DNA of 64,000 nt from positions 1-64,000 of IMG/VR virus record IMGVR_UViG_3300027973_000057. One strand, 5' to 3'. Made by a program: the position numbers and the translations under genes. The stretch is from a virus. Shown one piece after another: positions 47,023 to 53,513 of this stretch; within the stretch, counting starts at the first letter, position 1, and the number at the start of each line of letters is the position of its first letter. The notes below the pieces were generated by a model that was not told the DNA's origin, made no database searches, and saw only the letters and a program-made list of their open reading frames with translations.

Positions 47023-47203
47023 AGCAAGTACAGTTATCGCAGCACTCTTCTTTAAACATTTTTAGTGCCAAACCATCATTTTCTGGTCTTCCCAAATCAT
47101 TCCAAAATATTTCCCTACCCATGTTATCTGTATCAGATATAGGTTTTGACTCAAACTGAAACTCTGGATCCCAGGCGTTTTCCAAATTGTCTAATATTCC
47201 CAT
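47009..47203 (-). CDS. Small acidic protein with Cys tail
   Basis: 64 residues starting MGILDNLENAWD. TATAAT ends 6 nt before ATG 47203, so the 6-residue-longer frame is rejected. The C-terminus ECCDNCTCSTNA is Cys-rich. Function unknown. Confidence 0.6.
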   Translation of the reverse strand: MGILDNLENAWDPEFQFESKPISDTDNMGREIFWNDLGRPENDGLALKMFKEECCDNCTCSTNA

Positions 47204-47292
47204 GTTTTTATTATACCGCAAATCTGAAAAATTTTAAAAATTGACTTTTACCAAAATCTGAATATTTTTACCAAATGTATGATACATGATCT

Positions 47293-47321
47293 AAAAAAAA
47301 ACACACCAAAAATATAGTGTG
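47293..47321 (-). terminator. Intrinsic terminator of minus micro-operon
   Basis: On the minus strand CACAC-tatatttttg-GTGTG is followed by nine T residues. It ends the 47694-47381 operon. Confidence 0.85.
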
Positions 47322-47380
47322 CACATAATAAGAGTGCTAACTATACTAGTGGGTGCTTAGTATTTTATAGTACTACCCGC

Positions 47381-47479
47381 TTAGTTTTTAATGCAAGCAC
47401 ATGATTGAATTTTAATCTCTGTACCATTGAAATTAACGATTGCTAATGTATCGCATGAATCACATAAAAAGAGTTGCAT
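47381..47479 (-). CDS. 32-residue Cys-rich peptide
   Basis: ATG at 47479 overlaps the upstream TAA. The product MQLFLCDSCDTLAIVNFNG.. ends SCACIKN and has C-x2-C and C-x-C pairs, a mini zinc ribbon. A terminator follows 60 nt downstream. Confidence 0.6.
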   Translation of the reverse strand: MQLFLCDSCDTLAIVNFNGTEIKIQSCACIKN

Positions 47480-47694
47480 TAGTTGCACTCCTCACATGGA
47501 CACCATGGGAACTCTCGTTCCTGCTTAATGCGATTAGCAAGAGCCTGAACCTTTTGATAAGTTTCAGCACTAGCACCTCTAAAAGAGATGAGATGACCAT
47601 CAGCCATCATTTGTGCAGCGACTTGAATTCGCTCATCTAGTGTTAGATGTCCGTACTTAGCGGACTTGATTGTATTTTTATCTAGTGTATTCAT
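47479..47694 (-). CDS. Small hypothetical protein of divergent early unit
   Basis: 71 residues (LTLDERIQVAAQMMADGHLI..), helical with C-terminal CPCEEC. AGAAAGG precedes ATG by 13 nt and the leader has a perfect GTTAGCA-aag-TGCTAAC hairpin. It is transcribed from 47855-47883 through a 150-nt leader. Confidence 0.65.
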   Translation of the reverse strand: MNTLDKNTIKSAKYGHLTLDERIQVAAQMMADGHLISFRGASAETYQKVQALANRIKQEREFPWCPCEECN

Positions 47695-47854
47695 TTAATG
47701 AGTACCTTTCTTTTAATGTGTTAGCACTTTGCTAACGCTTTCCTTGCCTAGTGTTATTTGCTCTTATTTGCTACGCTCACCCGATAATCGGTTTATTTGG
47801 TAGGCTCAGAGGCTCAACTAGGATTTACCTTTATTTAATTTTTCTTATAGTAGA

Positions 47855-47883
47855 ATACTATCACACAATACCCCAAAAGTCAA
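47855..47883 (-). promoter_or_regulatory. Minus P1 promoter
   Basis: TTGACT-N17-TAGTAT on the minus strand. The -10 region overlaps the palindrome ATAGTA-gaa-TACTAT. Its leader shares sequence blocks with the plus leader at 49804-49930. Confidence 0.7.
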
Positions 47884-47904
47884 GTCCTAACACGGCGTGT
47901 CGTA

Positions 47905-47920
47905 TGTGATTTAGACCACA
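47905..47920. promoter_or_regulatory. CRP/GlxR-like operator (one mismatch)
   Basis: TGTGA-N6-CCACA. Its centre is 64.5 bp upstream of the predicted minus P1 start. Confidence 0.5.
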
Positions 47921-47956
47921 GTACATATAGGACAAATCGGACATTGTGACGTCGAG

Positions 47957-48006
47957 TTATCCACATGACGCACATCACATTTATAATTGAGCGTAAGTTA
48001 TCCACA
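47957..48006 (+). promoter_or_regulatory. Two DnaA boxes
   Basis: Perfect TTATCCACA at 47957-47965 and 47998-48006, same orientation, each followed by TGAC and an ATCACA half-site. Confidence 0.6.
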
Positions 48007-48060
48007 TGACCTACATCACAAATCAAAATGTCCGTATTGCCCTAGTTACTGGGTAGTAGA

Positions 48061-48082
48061 TGTCAGACCCCCCTGCTATACT
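48061..48082 (+). promoter_or_regulatory. TGTCAG-N10-TATACT promoter (copy 1)
   Basis: TGTCAG at 48061, exactly 10 bp, then TATACT at 48077 with extended TGC. The -10/start region contains the palindrome TATACT-tac-AGTATA. Confidence 0.75.
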
Positions 48083-48098
48083 TACAGTATAAAGAAAG

Positions 48099-48115
48099 TC
48101 AATCAAGGTGATTGA
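48099..48115 (+). promoter_or_regulatory. Leader hairpin before first early operon
   Basis: TCAATC-aaggt-GATTGA in the 5' leader, followed by ACTAGAAAGG. The second early operon has the same structure with a different stem sequence. Confidence 0.6.
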
Positions 48116-48132
48116 ACTAGAAAGGAATTCAA

Positions 48133-48315
48133 ATGAATTCAAATGTAATAAACACAGTATGTGTGTCACATACCCCTAATAAGTCTGCTATCTCAGACCA
48201 TAATGATGAGCAATTCACATTTTGTGAAGTTTGCGAAACTAACATTGAGCGTTGGTATAACGATACCGACCCTGAGCGTCTACCTATGTGGACAGATTGG
48301 AAAGTGTCTAAATAA
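48133..48315 (+). CDS. Small early protein
   Basis: 60 residues (MNSNVINTVCVSHTPNKS..FCEVCETNIERWYND). C-x2-C near the centre suggests metal binding. AAAGGA precedes ATG. First gene of a three-gene operon. Confidence 0.65.
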   Translation: MNSNVINTVCVSHTPNKSAISDHNDEQFTFCEVCETNIERWYNDTDPERLPMWTDWKVSK

Positions 48316-48452
48316 TGAATAACATAATTTGTTGCTTTTGCGAAAACACTTATTCCGAAGGAACGCTATTCTGCGTTTCCTGTAATGAGTATAAAGGTCT
48401 AATGACTATAAATGAATTTGACAAATACTATGGAGAAAGGATTTATTCATAA
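48315..48452 (+). CDS. Zinc-ribbon micro-protein
   Basis: 45 residues. CCFCENTYSEGTLFCVSCN gives two C-x2-C knuckles. TAATG coupled at both ends. Confidence 0.65.
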   Translation: MNNIICCFCENTYSEGTLFCVSCNEYKGLMTINEFDKYYGERIYS

Positions 48453-48550
48453 TGAATTTCTATGAAACATTCTTTGTAAGTGGTAACGCACTATTCTGGT
48501 TCTCTATGATCTGTTTAATAAGTGGATTTTATTTATTCGTAAAAGAATAA
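48452..48550 (+). CDS. 32-residue membrane peptide
   Basis: One hydrophobic segment (ALFWFSMICLISGFYLF). TAATG coupled to the preceding gene. Function unknown. Confidence 0.6.
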   Translation: MNFYETFFVSGNALFWFSMICLISGFYLFVKE

Positions 48551-48571
48551 ATTTAATTCCCTGCAAAAAAT

Positions 48572-48643
48572 GGGACGTCGCCTGTGGATAACTTGTGGAT
48601 AACTTGTGTGATATTTATCACAAAAATACTTTCCCGACACGCC
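48572..48643. promoter_or_regulatory. Early regulatory cassette
   Basis: GGGACGTCG (48572-48580), two DnaA boxes TGTGGATAA (48583, 48594), CRP-like TGTGA-N6-TCACA (48607-48622), then CGACACGCC (48635-48643), all in 72 bp upstream of the next promoter. Confidence 0.7.
48607..48622. promoter_or_regulatory. CRP/GlxR-like operator
   Basis: Perfect TGTGA-TATTTA-TCACA, centred 74.5 bp upstream of the predicted start for promoter copy 2. Confidence 0.65.
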
Positions 48644-48660
48644 CGAAAAAGGGGTCAAAA

Positions 48661-48682
48661 TGTCAGTGGTAGGTGTTACACT
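48661..48682 (+). promoter_or_regulatory. TGTCAG-N10-TACACT promoter (copy 2)
   Basis: Same layout and leader length as copy 1, exactly 600 bp away, including palindrome TACACT-aat-AGTATA and hairpin TTGAGAA-agg-TTCTCAA (48699-48715). Confidence 0.75.
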
Positions 48683-48732
48683 AATAGTATAAAGAAAGTT
48701 GAGAAAGGTTCTCAAACTAGAAAGGTCAGATA

Positions 48733-48906
48733 ATGACAAATAGAATATGGGAAAGTCGTAATGACTACCAAGTTGAAAGTGACGCACAGCGTCTTGGATA
48801 TGTAGCCTGTTCAGCAGGTTGTGGCAGAGTAACCGCTTGGTCGCTCTGTGTAATGTGTGGCGGTAACTATACCGAACACAATCTACTAGGAAAGGTGGTC
48901 AAATAA
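48733..48906 (+). CDS. Zinc-ribbon micro-protein
   Basis: 57 residues. GYVACSAGCGRVTAWSLCVMCG has paired cysteines. AGAAAGG precedes ATG. First of six overlapping genes. Confidence 0.65.
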   Translation: MTNRIWESRNDYQVESDAQRLGYVACSAGCGRVTAWSLCVMCGGNYTEHNLLGKVVK

Positions 48907-49076
48907 TGACTACACTAAATGAAACACTATTCAGCACAATCGTGCACGAATACCATAATGGTGGTGTTCAATCCTCTTATGGATTAGACGCTTACACTAG
49001 AAAAGAATTGCTAAAATTCTTATTCAGTAGCAAAGGTTGCTATTGCATAAATTGTATCTCTAAGGAGTCTAAATAA
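48906..49076 (+). CDS. Small early protein
   Basis: 56 residues with a C-terminal CYCINC metal-binding-like motif. TAATG coupled at both ends. Confidence 0.65.
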   Translation: MTTLNETLFSTIVHEYHNGGVQSSYGLDAYTRKELLKFLFSSKGCYCINCISKESK

Positions 49077-49315
49077 TGAGTCTCTCTCTTGCTAATAAAT
49101 TGGCACAAGATAAATTCTTTCTGCCCCCTTCAAAATATATCAACCACAAAGTCGTGGAAATTATTTCGCTAAATGACGAAACTGAAACTGTGTCAGTTAC
49201 ACTTCAAAAATATGGAATTAGCCGTAGTGCTAATGCCGTAAAAGGTAATCTAATAACTATTGAATTACCTTATGCTGAATTCAAAAATCTAAATGGTTGG
49301 GGAAATAATAAATGA
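49076..49315 (+). CDS. Small early protein
   Basis: 79 residues, beta-rich middle (KVVEIISLNDETETVSVTLQ). TAATG start. No known domain. Confidence 0.65.
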   Translation: MSLSLANKLAQDKFFLPPSKYINHKVVEIISLNDETETVSVTLQKYGISRSANAVKGNLITIELPYAEFKNLNGWGNNK

Positions 49316-49476
49316 GCACTTTCATAAATCTTGATTCCGTTTGCGGAAAATCATCTGCCTCTGTTGATGTCTATGACTTAGACCTCAATCCTCATGGCGT
49401 TATCTGTTGCGATAACTGCCGTTCAATTTTAATCTGCCGTAAGGCATGGGACTTTTTATATAAGGAGAAAAACTAA
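49312..49476 (+). CDS. Zinc-ribbon micro-protein
   Basis: 54 residues. GVICCDNCRSILICRKAWDF carries the Cys pairs. ATGA overlap upstream, TAATG downstream. Confidence 0.65.
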   Translation: MSTFINLDSVCGKSSASVDVYDLDLNPHGVICCDNCRSILICRKAWDFLYKEKN

Positions 49477-49619
49477 TGCGAGTATTTGAATTCACTACAT
49501 TTATTGACATCGTTGCTAATAACTATGATGAAGCAATAGATATCTTTGATCATAAATTAAAATATGGAAACATAGATAGAAGCACTGTCTATGTTGCAGA
49601 CATTGAGGAGAAAGAATGA
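49476..49619 (+). CDS. Small early protein
   Basis: 47 residues (MRVFEFTTFIDIVANNYDEA..), ferredoxin-like beta-alpha pattern. TAAGGAG upstream; ATGA overlap with the next gene. Confidence 0.6.
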   Translation: MRVFEFTTFIDIVANNYDEAIDIFDHKLKYGNIDRSTVYVADIEEKE

Positions 49620-49705
49620 AAACACTTCAAGAAAAATTAGATTTAGTTTCTAAAGAATTAGAACCAATACTTTGGGAATTACTAAATGAAATTGAAAATG
49701 AATAA
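49616..49705 (+). CDS. 29-residue acidic helix
   Basis: MKTLQEKLDLVSKELEPILW.. predicted helical. ATGA overlap upstream; a terminator follows 13 nt later. Confidence 0.55.
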   Translation: MKTLQEKLDLVSKELEPILWELLNEIENE

Positions 49706-49717
49706 ATAAAAAACAAG

Positions 49718-49745
49718 ATCGCAGAAATAAAACTCTGCGATTTTT
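49718..49745 (+). terminator. Intrinsic terminator
   Basis: ATCGCAGA-aataaaac-TCTGCGAT followed by TTTT. Ends the six-gene operon from promoter copy 2. Confidence 0.9.
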
Positions 49746-49756
49746 GAACGTCCCCG

Positions 49757-49772
49757 TGTGACGAGAATCACA
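49757..49772. promoter_or_regulatory. CRP/GlxR-like operator
   Basis: Perfect TGTGA-CGAGAA-TCACA, centred 74.5 bp upstream of the P1 start near 49839. It is flanked by AACGTCCCC (49747) and ATGTCCGATTT (49779). Confidence 0.65.
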
Positions 49773-49803
49773 TCAAAAATGTCCGATTTGTGCGTGTCTA
49801 AAC

Positions 49804-49832
49804 TTGACTTTTTGACATTTATCTGCTAGTAT
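49804..49832 (+). promoter_or_regulatory. P1 promoter with long leader
   Basis: TTGACT-N17-TAGTAT, with palindrome TAGTA-ttc-TACTA over the -10 box. The leader contains two copies of GAGCCTAGC(A/G)AATAAATG at 49870 and 49904, related to the minus leader at 47760-47850. Confidence 0.7.
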
Positions 49833-49885
49833 TCTACTATAACAATTAAATAATGACTAATAAGGTAATGAGCCTAGCAAATAAA

Positions 49886-49901
49886 TGTGACCAGTATCAC
49901 A
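49886..49901. promoter_or_regulatory. CRP/GlxR-like operator
   Basis: Perfect TGTGA-CCAGTA-TCACA, centred 64.5 bp upstream of the predicted start of promoter copy 3. Confidence 0.65.
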
Positions 49902-49929
49902 GTGAGCCTAGCGAATAAATGCCCTAAAA

Positions 49930-49951
49930 TGTCAGCCCCTAATGGTAAGAT
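49930..49951 (+). promoter_or_regulatory. TGTCAG-N10-TAAGAT promoter (copy 3)
   Basis: Same fixed spacing. The leader begins ATCAACTAAAC and leads to GAAAGGAAG before ATG 49985. Confidence 0.65.
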
Positions 49952-49984
49952 AGTCTTATCAACTAAACGAAAGGAAGTCTAAAA

Positions 49985-50182
49985 ATGACTTACACTATAA
50001 CACTAGAAACCTTTTCAGGTTCTACAAAAAAAATCGCTATGCCCTCAAAAGGTGCGGTTGCTCAATTCATCTCAACTTATCCAACTCAATTACCTGTTGG
50101 CGTATCTGTCAAGGTTGCTTGCGATACTCTCGGAATTAGTGGCACACTTCGTGGCACTCTTACACCCTCAAACTCAAACTAA
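49985..50182 (+). CDS. Small early protein
   Basis: 65 residues (MTYTITLETFSGSTKKIAMP..), beta-rich and Ser/Thr-rich. AAAGGAAG upstream. No known domain. Confidence 0.65.
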   Translation: MTYTITLETFSGSTKKIAMPSKGAVAQFISTYPTQLPVGVSVKVACDTLGISGTLRGTLTPSNSN

Positions 50183-50201
50183 GAATAGGAAAACTAAAAT
50201 A

Positions 50202-50408
50202 ATGGTAAAAGTAAATCACTCTCTAAATTTCGTTACAGAATTTGACGAAACACATCCAATCGCTAAACAAGCACTTTCAATTCCTGAATCAGATTTAATT
50301 GCTATGCTTGAAGGAATGCTAAAAGAATTATTAGTGCCTGCACTAACTTCAACCCTTGATGAAATAAATGCTCGTGGCACTTACGCAATTCTAAAGGTGG
50401 CAGAATAA
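50202..50408 (+). CDS. Small early protein
   Basis: 68 residues starting MVKVNHSLNFVTEFD at 50202, preceded by AGGAAAAC. The longer frame from 50052 overlaps the previous gene and is rejected. Helical C-terminal half. Confidence 0.65.
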   Translation: MVKVNHSLNFVTEFDETHPIAKQALSIPESDLIAMLEGMLKELLVPALTSTLDEINARGTYAILKVAE

Positions 50409-50608
50409 TGATGACCCGTAAAGACTATGTAGCAACTGCTGAAATTCTTAGCAATTACTTTGCTACCTCTGTTTTTGATGAGCAAGGAGAAATGCTATTT
50501 GCTGATTTAGTAGATGAATTTTCTCTAATGTTTGAAACAGATAATCCAAGATTTGACGCAACTAAATTTGCTATTGCTTGCTATGAAAAATTGGAGATGG
50601 CTAAATGA
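50408..50608 (+). CDS. Small early protein
   Basis: 66 residues, helical (YVATAEILSNYFATSVFDEQ). TAATG coupling; a second ATG follows directly, so the product may start one residue later. Confidence 0.65.
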   Translation: MMTRKDYVATAEILSNYFATSVFDEQGEMLFADLVDEFSLMFETDNPRFDATKFAIACYEKLEMAK

Positions 50609-50754
50609 TTTTAGATACTGGAACACTTCTTGCAATCATAATTGCACTTGGTGGATCAATAACAGTTATGTGTTTATTCTGGAAACAGAACGCAGAACTA
50701 ACAAGAGAAAACTATCGACTGCGTAATGAATTGCGTAAATCAAAACTAATCTAA
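50605..50754 (+). CDS. Small membrane protein with coiled tail
   Basis: 49 residues. One transmembrane segment (TLLAIIIALGGSITVMCLFW) and a charged helix. ATGA overlap upstream. It resembles spanin or membrane-anchor micro-proteins, but the location is early. Confidence 0.6.
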   Translation: MILDTGTLLAIIIALGGSITVMCLFWKQNAELTRENYRLRNELRKSKLI

Positions 50755-50761
50755 AATAAAA

Positions 50762-50789
50762 TCCTAAGCATGATTTAAAACTGCTCTCA
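50762..50789 (+). repeat. Repeated 3' element (copy 1)
   Basis: ATCCTAAGCATGATTTAAAA then CTGCTC. Related copies follow genes at 53815-53844 and 56301-56328, with a partial one at 54468. GAGCA and TGCTC can pair, so it may be a weak terminator or RNA-processing site. Confidence 0.5.
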
Positions 50790-50795
50790 ATTTTT

Positions 50796-50863
50796 GGGAC
50801 GTCGGGGTCGGGCGTGTCGTCCACAGACTTATCCACAGGACTATTTGTGTGAGATTTATCACA
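50796..50863. promoter_or_regulatory. Early regulatory cassette with CRP-like site
   Basis: GGGACGTCG (50796), GGCGTGTCG (50811), DnaA box TTATCCACA (50829) and perfect TGTGA-GATTTA-TCACA (50848-50863). The CRP-like centre is 86.5 bp upstream of the next P1 start. Confidence 0.65.
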
Positions 50864-50906
50864 CGGCTTGAGCGTCTCACTATTTGGATTTACTGGCTAG
50901 TAAGTT

Positions 50907-50935
50907 GATAATTTGTGTCTAATAGGCTAGACTTA
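50907..50935 (+). promoter_or_regulatory. P1-type promoter
   Basis: TTGATA-N17-TAGACT. A second GGCGTGTCG box lies at 50970 between it and promoter copy 4. Confidence 0.5.
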
Positions 50936-50987
50936 CATAGTAAGAAAAAATAAATAGTTTAGCAATTACGGCGTGTCGTTTAGAAAA

Positions 50988-51009
50988 TGTCAGTCTAATA
51001 TGCTAAGAT
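50988..51009 (+). promoter_or_regulatory. TGTCAG-N10-TAAGAT promoter (copy 4)
   Basis: TGTCAG 50988-50993 and TAAGAT 51004-51009, with a leader starting ATCAACAAAAAAAG before an AAGAGG ribosome site. Confidence 0.7.
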
Positions 51010-51043
51010 ATTTATATCAACAAAAAAAGAAAGAGGTTGGCAA

Positions 51044-51259
51044 ATGTCAGCAAATGTCTATACAATAGAAAACCTACTTGTAGGAAAGTCCTATCGCTCA
51101 CGCACCCTAACAGGTGAAATTATCTCAGCAGAGATACACCCTAAAGCAGTTTGGTATGAAAATTGTGAAACTTATCTTGTAGAAATTGCACCTAATAGCG
51201 GAAGCAATACTTGGGGTCGCAGAACTTATCGCACAGTTGCAGTAAAGACAGGAGAATAA
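51044..51259 (+). CDS. Small early protein
   Basis: 71 residues (MSANVYTIENLLVGKSYRSR..), small beta-barrel-like pattern. AAGAGG upstream. First gene of a five-gene operon. Confidence 0.65.
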   Translation: MSANVYTIENLLVGKSYRSRTLTGEIISAEIHPKAVWYENCETYLVEIAPNSGSNTWGRRTYRTVAVKTGE

Positions 51260-51262
51260 GTA

Positions 51263-51406
51263 ATGGGATATGTAGAAATTTTTAGAATTGACGAAGATGG
51301 TGCAGGTTGGGTAGACTTATCTCAAGCAACACCCGATGAACTATTTACTTTGGAAGTGGGCTTACTAAATGAAGGTGCATTATTCACAACGAAAGAGGCA
51401 GACTAA
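51263..51406 (+). CDS. Small early protein
   Basis: 47 residues, acidic (MGYVEIFRIDEDGAGWVDLS..). AGGAGAA upstream; TAATG to the next gene. Confidence 0.6.
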   Translation: MGYVEIFRIDEDGAGWVDLSQATPDELFTLEVGLLNEGALFTTKEAD

Positions 51407-51615
51407 TGGAATATAACTACTCTCTAACTATTGCCTATGACGGCGAATTGGTATCAACAACACGAAGTGCAGATATGCTTGAGATGGTATCTGAATGGAA
51501 TAAGTGTGTAGACTTTGGAGACGCTAAAGAATACGCAACCTATAATCTGTCAGACCCTACTGGCAAGATGTATACTAAGACTTTCTACCGCAACGGAAAT
51601 GTGAGCGTGAAATAA
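51406..51615 (+). CDS. Small early protein
   Basis: 69 residues, beta-rich (YNYSLTIAYDGELVSTTRSA). TAATG start. No known domain. Confidence 0.6.
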   Translation: MEYNYSLTIAYDGELVSTTRSADMLEMVSEWNKCVDFGDAKEYATYNLSDPTGKMYTKTFYRNGNVSVK

Positions 51616-51616
51616 T

Positions 51617-51901
51617 ATGGGTTCAGTTACAGCATTAGGAATTAAAGATGAAGTCTTAGACCTAGAGACTCAGATTCTCTATCACTTAAAGGGTAATCAC
51701 TATCCCCCTGTCCCCGCAGAAATGGTTGCCCCTTGCATAGAGGCTATTGACGCATACTACGAAGAAGATTACAATCGAGAAATTTCTATGCCCAAAGTTG
51801 GAGACTTTCAGATTATGTATAAAAATTCCATTACGGCACCTGCTTGGGCTATCGTGGAACAGCACCACCTGCAATTCTGGCTGCCAGAGGAGGAATACTA
51901 A
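51617..51901 (+). CDS. Small early protein
   Basis: 94 residues with IEAIDAYYEEDYNREISMP in the centre. One base after the upstream stop. No known domain. Confidence 0.65.
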   Translation: MGSVTALGIKDEVLDLETQILYHLKGNHYPPVPAEMVAPCIEAIDAYYEEDYNREISMPKVGDFQIMYKNSITAPAWAIVEQHHLQFWLPEEEY

Positions 51902-51903
51902 AA

Positions 51904-52149
51904 ATGTCTGCTACAATAAAAACTATGCAATTAATTTACGCAGACCTACTTACTCCAGATCAGTTGATGGAGGAAGATTTGATTAAGGTAGATGGTGAAA
52001 TAGTCACTGTCATAGGAATTGAATCTAATCCTAGTGGTGATATTTATTATGTAGGTTATGAAGATGACTTTGGTGATAAAGATGTAGTTGAATTTAACTA
52101 CGATCAAAAAGTTGAACTTTATGTATTCCGTGAAGATTTAGAAGATTAA
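51904..52149 (+). CDS. Small acidic early protein
   Basis: 81 residues starting MSATIKTMQLIYADLL; AGGAGG precedes ATG 51904, so the longer frame is rejected. The region DGEIVTVIGIESNPSGDIYY looks like a small SH3-like barrel. Confidence 0.65.
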   Translation: MSATIKTMQLIYADLLTPDQLMEEDLIKVDGEIVTVIGIESNPSGDIYYVGYEDDFGDKDVVEFNYDQKVELYVFREDLED

Positions 52150-52167
52150 CTAAAACCCCTAAAAAAT

Positions 52168-52211
52168 GGGACGTCCCGCAGTCGGGCGTGTCGCATGTGA
52201 GATTAATCACA
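52168..52211. promoter_or_regulatory. Early regulatory cassette with CRP-like site
   Basis: Palindromic GGGACGTCCC (52168-52177), GGCGTGTCG (52185-52193) and perfect TGTGA-GATTAA-TCACA (52196-52211), centred 53.5 bp upstream of the P1 start. Confidence 0.7.
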
Positions 52212-52220
52212 ATTTATGAT

Positions 52221-52250
52221 TTGACATTTTTACTTTATCTCTGCTAGTAT
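52221..52250 (+). promoter_or_regulatory. P1 promoter, leaderless
   Basis: TTGACA-N18-TAGTAT, ending 6 nt before ATG 52257. Confidence 0.7.
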
Positions 52251-52256
52251 TAAGTT

Positions 52257-52403
52257 ATGAAGAAGTCATCTGAGGAATTACGCAAACTAATGGAATTACG
52301 CCGTAGTAATGCTGCTTCCGCTGTGCCTTCTAAAAAGGCTTACAATCGCAAGAAATGTCAGTCTGAACTGCTACAATTAAAATATCAACAAAAAGGAGAA
52401 TAG
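52257..52403 (+). CDS. 48-residue basic peptide containing the next promoter
   Basis: MKKSSEELRKLMELRRSNAA.. is basic and helical. The second half of the frame contains promoter copy 5 and the next ribosome site, and it ends at the AGGAGAATAG that serves as that site. It may be a real peptide or a leader peptide. Confidence 0.5.
   Translation: MKKSSEELRKLMELRRSNAASAVPSKKAYNRKKCQSELLQLKYQQKGE
52356..52377 (+). promoter_or_regulatory. TGTCAG-N10-TACAAT promoter (copy 5)
   Basis: Lies inside the 48-residue frame. The transcript would begin near ATCAACAAAAAGGAG and serve 52408-53371. Confidence 0.65.
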
Positions 52404-52407
52404 CCCC

Positions 52408-52584
52408 ATGGGAAATATCGCAGATGAATTCTATGATGAATACTACGCAACTGTCTGTCCGTCTTGTCAAGAAAATTCGGTAGACGCATATGAAGAAAAA
52501 TGCACTCATTGCTTACTAGAAGAAATGTCCGCTACATATAACGAAGACATCGCTCTAGAAATGAGTCTTGGTCTTGACTACTAA
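52408..52584 (+). CDS. Zinc-ribbon micro-protein
   Basis: 58 residues. CPSCQENSVDAYEEKCTHC forms a four-cysteine ribbon; the rest is acidic. AAGGAG upstream. It overlaps the GP88-like gene start. Confidence 0.65.
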   Translation: MGNIADEFYDEYYATVCPSCQENSVDAYEEKCTHCLLEEMSATYNEDIALEMSLGLDY

Positions 52585-53299
52585 ACTACTTCGCTCTAAA
52601 GATAGGAAAGTTACTAATGCTGTATCCCCTAATGGCAAGACTGCAACAATTGCTAACACTTTCGGATTACCCGCAGGAAAAGAATACTCATGCCCTGGAG
52701 CAACCTCAGTGTGTGAGTCAGTCTGCTACGCAGGAAAGTTAGAGAAACTCTTCAAAGGCGTTAAGGTTAACCTATTACATAACTGGGACCTGCTCAAAGA
52801 CGCAGATCTAGAAACTATGCAGGACCTGCTCACTGAAATGATAAATGATTTCAAGAAAGACTGTATCAAGAAAGACGCCCCTATGCTATTTCGCATTCAC
52901 TGGGACGGAGATTTCTTTAATGATACGTACACGCAAGCCTGGAAGAATGTCATCCTAAATAATACTGATATTCAATTCTGGGTATATACACGAGTACAAT
53001 CTGCAGCACTTATGCTTAAGGATATTGCTAATCTATCTTTATATTATTCTACAGATAGCGAGAATAAAGAAACTGGAATTAGCCTTAAGACTGTTCATGG
53101 AATTAAGTTAGCATATCTTGCTAAGAATTTTGCAGACGGTCAAGCAGATATGAAAGCGTTAACTTCAAAACCTGGTGCTAAGTGTCCTGAAAATGCAAAA
53201 CGCATTCCACTTATTTCAACTACTGGTAGTGCTTGTGTTTCTTGCAGATTATGTGTATACTCTAAGAGTGATATTGTATTCAGTGCGAGTAAAAAATAA
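52568..53299 (+). CDS. GP88-like phage protein
   Basis: 243 residues. CPGATSVCESVCYA near residue 43 and a C-terminal CVSCRLC are characteristic of the Gene product 88 family of actinobacteriophages. RIHWDGDFFND is also conserved-looking. Biochemical role unknown; the cysteine pattern hints at a metal or Fe-S site. Start is TTG (52568 or 52574); no in-frame ATG is available nearby, and it overlaps the preceding gene. Confidence 0.75.
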   Translation: MVLTTKLLRSKDRKVTNAVSPNGKTATIANTFGLPAGKEYSCPGATSVCESVCYAGKLEKLFKGVKVNLLHNWDLLKDADLETMQDLLTEMINDFKKDCIKKDAPMLFRIHWDGDFFNDTYTQAWKNVILNNTDIQFWVYTRVQSAALMLKDIANLSLYYSTDSENKETGISLKTVHGIKLAYLAKNFADGQADMKALTSKPGAKCPENAKRIPLISTTGSACVSCRLCVYSKSDIVFSASKK

Positions 53300-53371
53300 A
53301 TGATGAGTTTATTTTATTTATTAATGATAACACTAGTAATGTGTGCACTCCTTGGTTCTAGTGGGTTCTAG
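53300..53371 (+). CDS. Possible 23-residue membrane peptide
   Basis: ATG directly follows the GP88 stop (TAAATG). MMSLFYLLMITLVMCALLGS is fully hydrophobic. Real translation is uncertain. Confidence 0.35.
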   Translation: MMSLFYLLMITLVMCALLGSSGF

Positions 53372-53389
53372 CGGATCCCCTGGAATTTT

Positions 53390-53470
53390 GGGACGTCCCG
53401 CCCACCCCCATTTGTCAAGTTACGACACGCACGATTTTTGTGAGGTTTATCACAATTTAATGTCCGATTT
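53390..53470. promoter_or_regulatory. Early regulatory cassette with CRP-like site
   Basis: GGGACGTCCC (53390), CGACACGC (53423), perfect TGTGA-GGTTTA-TCACA (53439-53454, centre -73.5 from P1) and ATGTCCGATTT (53460-53470, centre -55). Confidence 0.7.
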
Positions 53471-53484
53471 ATGACATTTTCGAT

Positions 53485-53513
53485 TTGTATTTATGACATT
53501 TATTTGCTATTAT
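53485..53513 (+). promoter_or_regulatory. P1 promoter, leaderless
   Basis: TTGTAT-N17-TATTAT with extended TGC, ending 6 nt before ATG 53520. That ATG opens an in-frame 38-residue extension of the next gene. Confidence 0.6.

Larger units (their letters stand above)
47703..48132. promoter_or_regulatory. Divergent regulatory hub without genes
   Basis: 430 bp without a supported gene. It holds the minus promoter (47855-47883), GGCGTGTCG (47894), a CRP-like site (47905), reverse ATGTCCGATTT (47934), GACGTC (47948), two DnaA boxes (47957, 47998), two half-sites ending ATCACA, ATGTCCG (48028) and the plus promoter at 48061. The left part is the leader of 47479-47694. Confidence 0.7.

Noticed and set aside
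48061-48082. Sigma-54 promoter interpretation of TGTCAG boxes
   Set aside because: The -24/-12 GG and GC elements and their spacing are absent, while a normal extended -10 is present.
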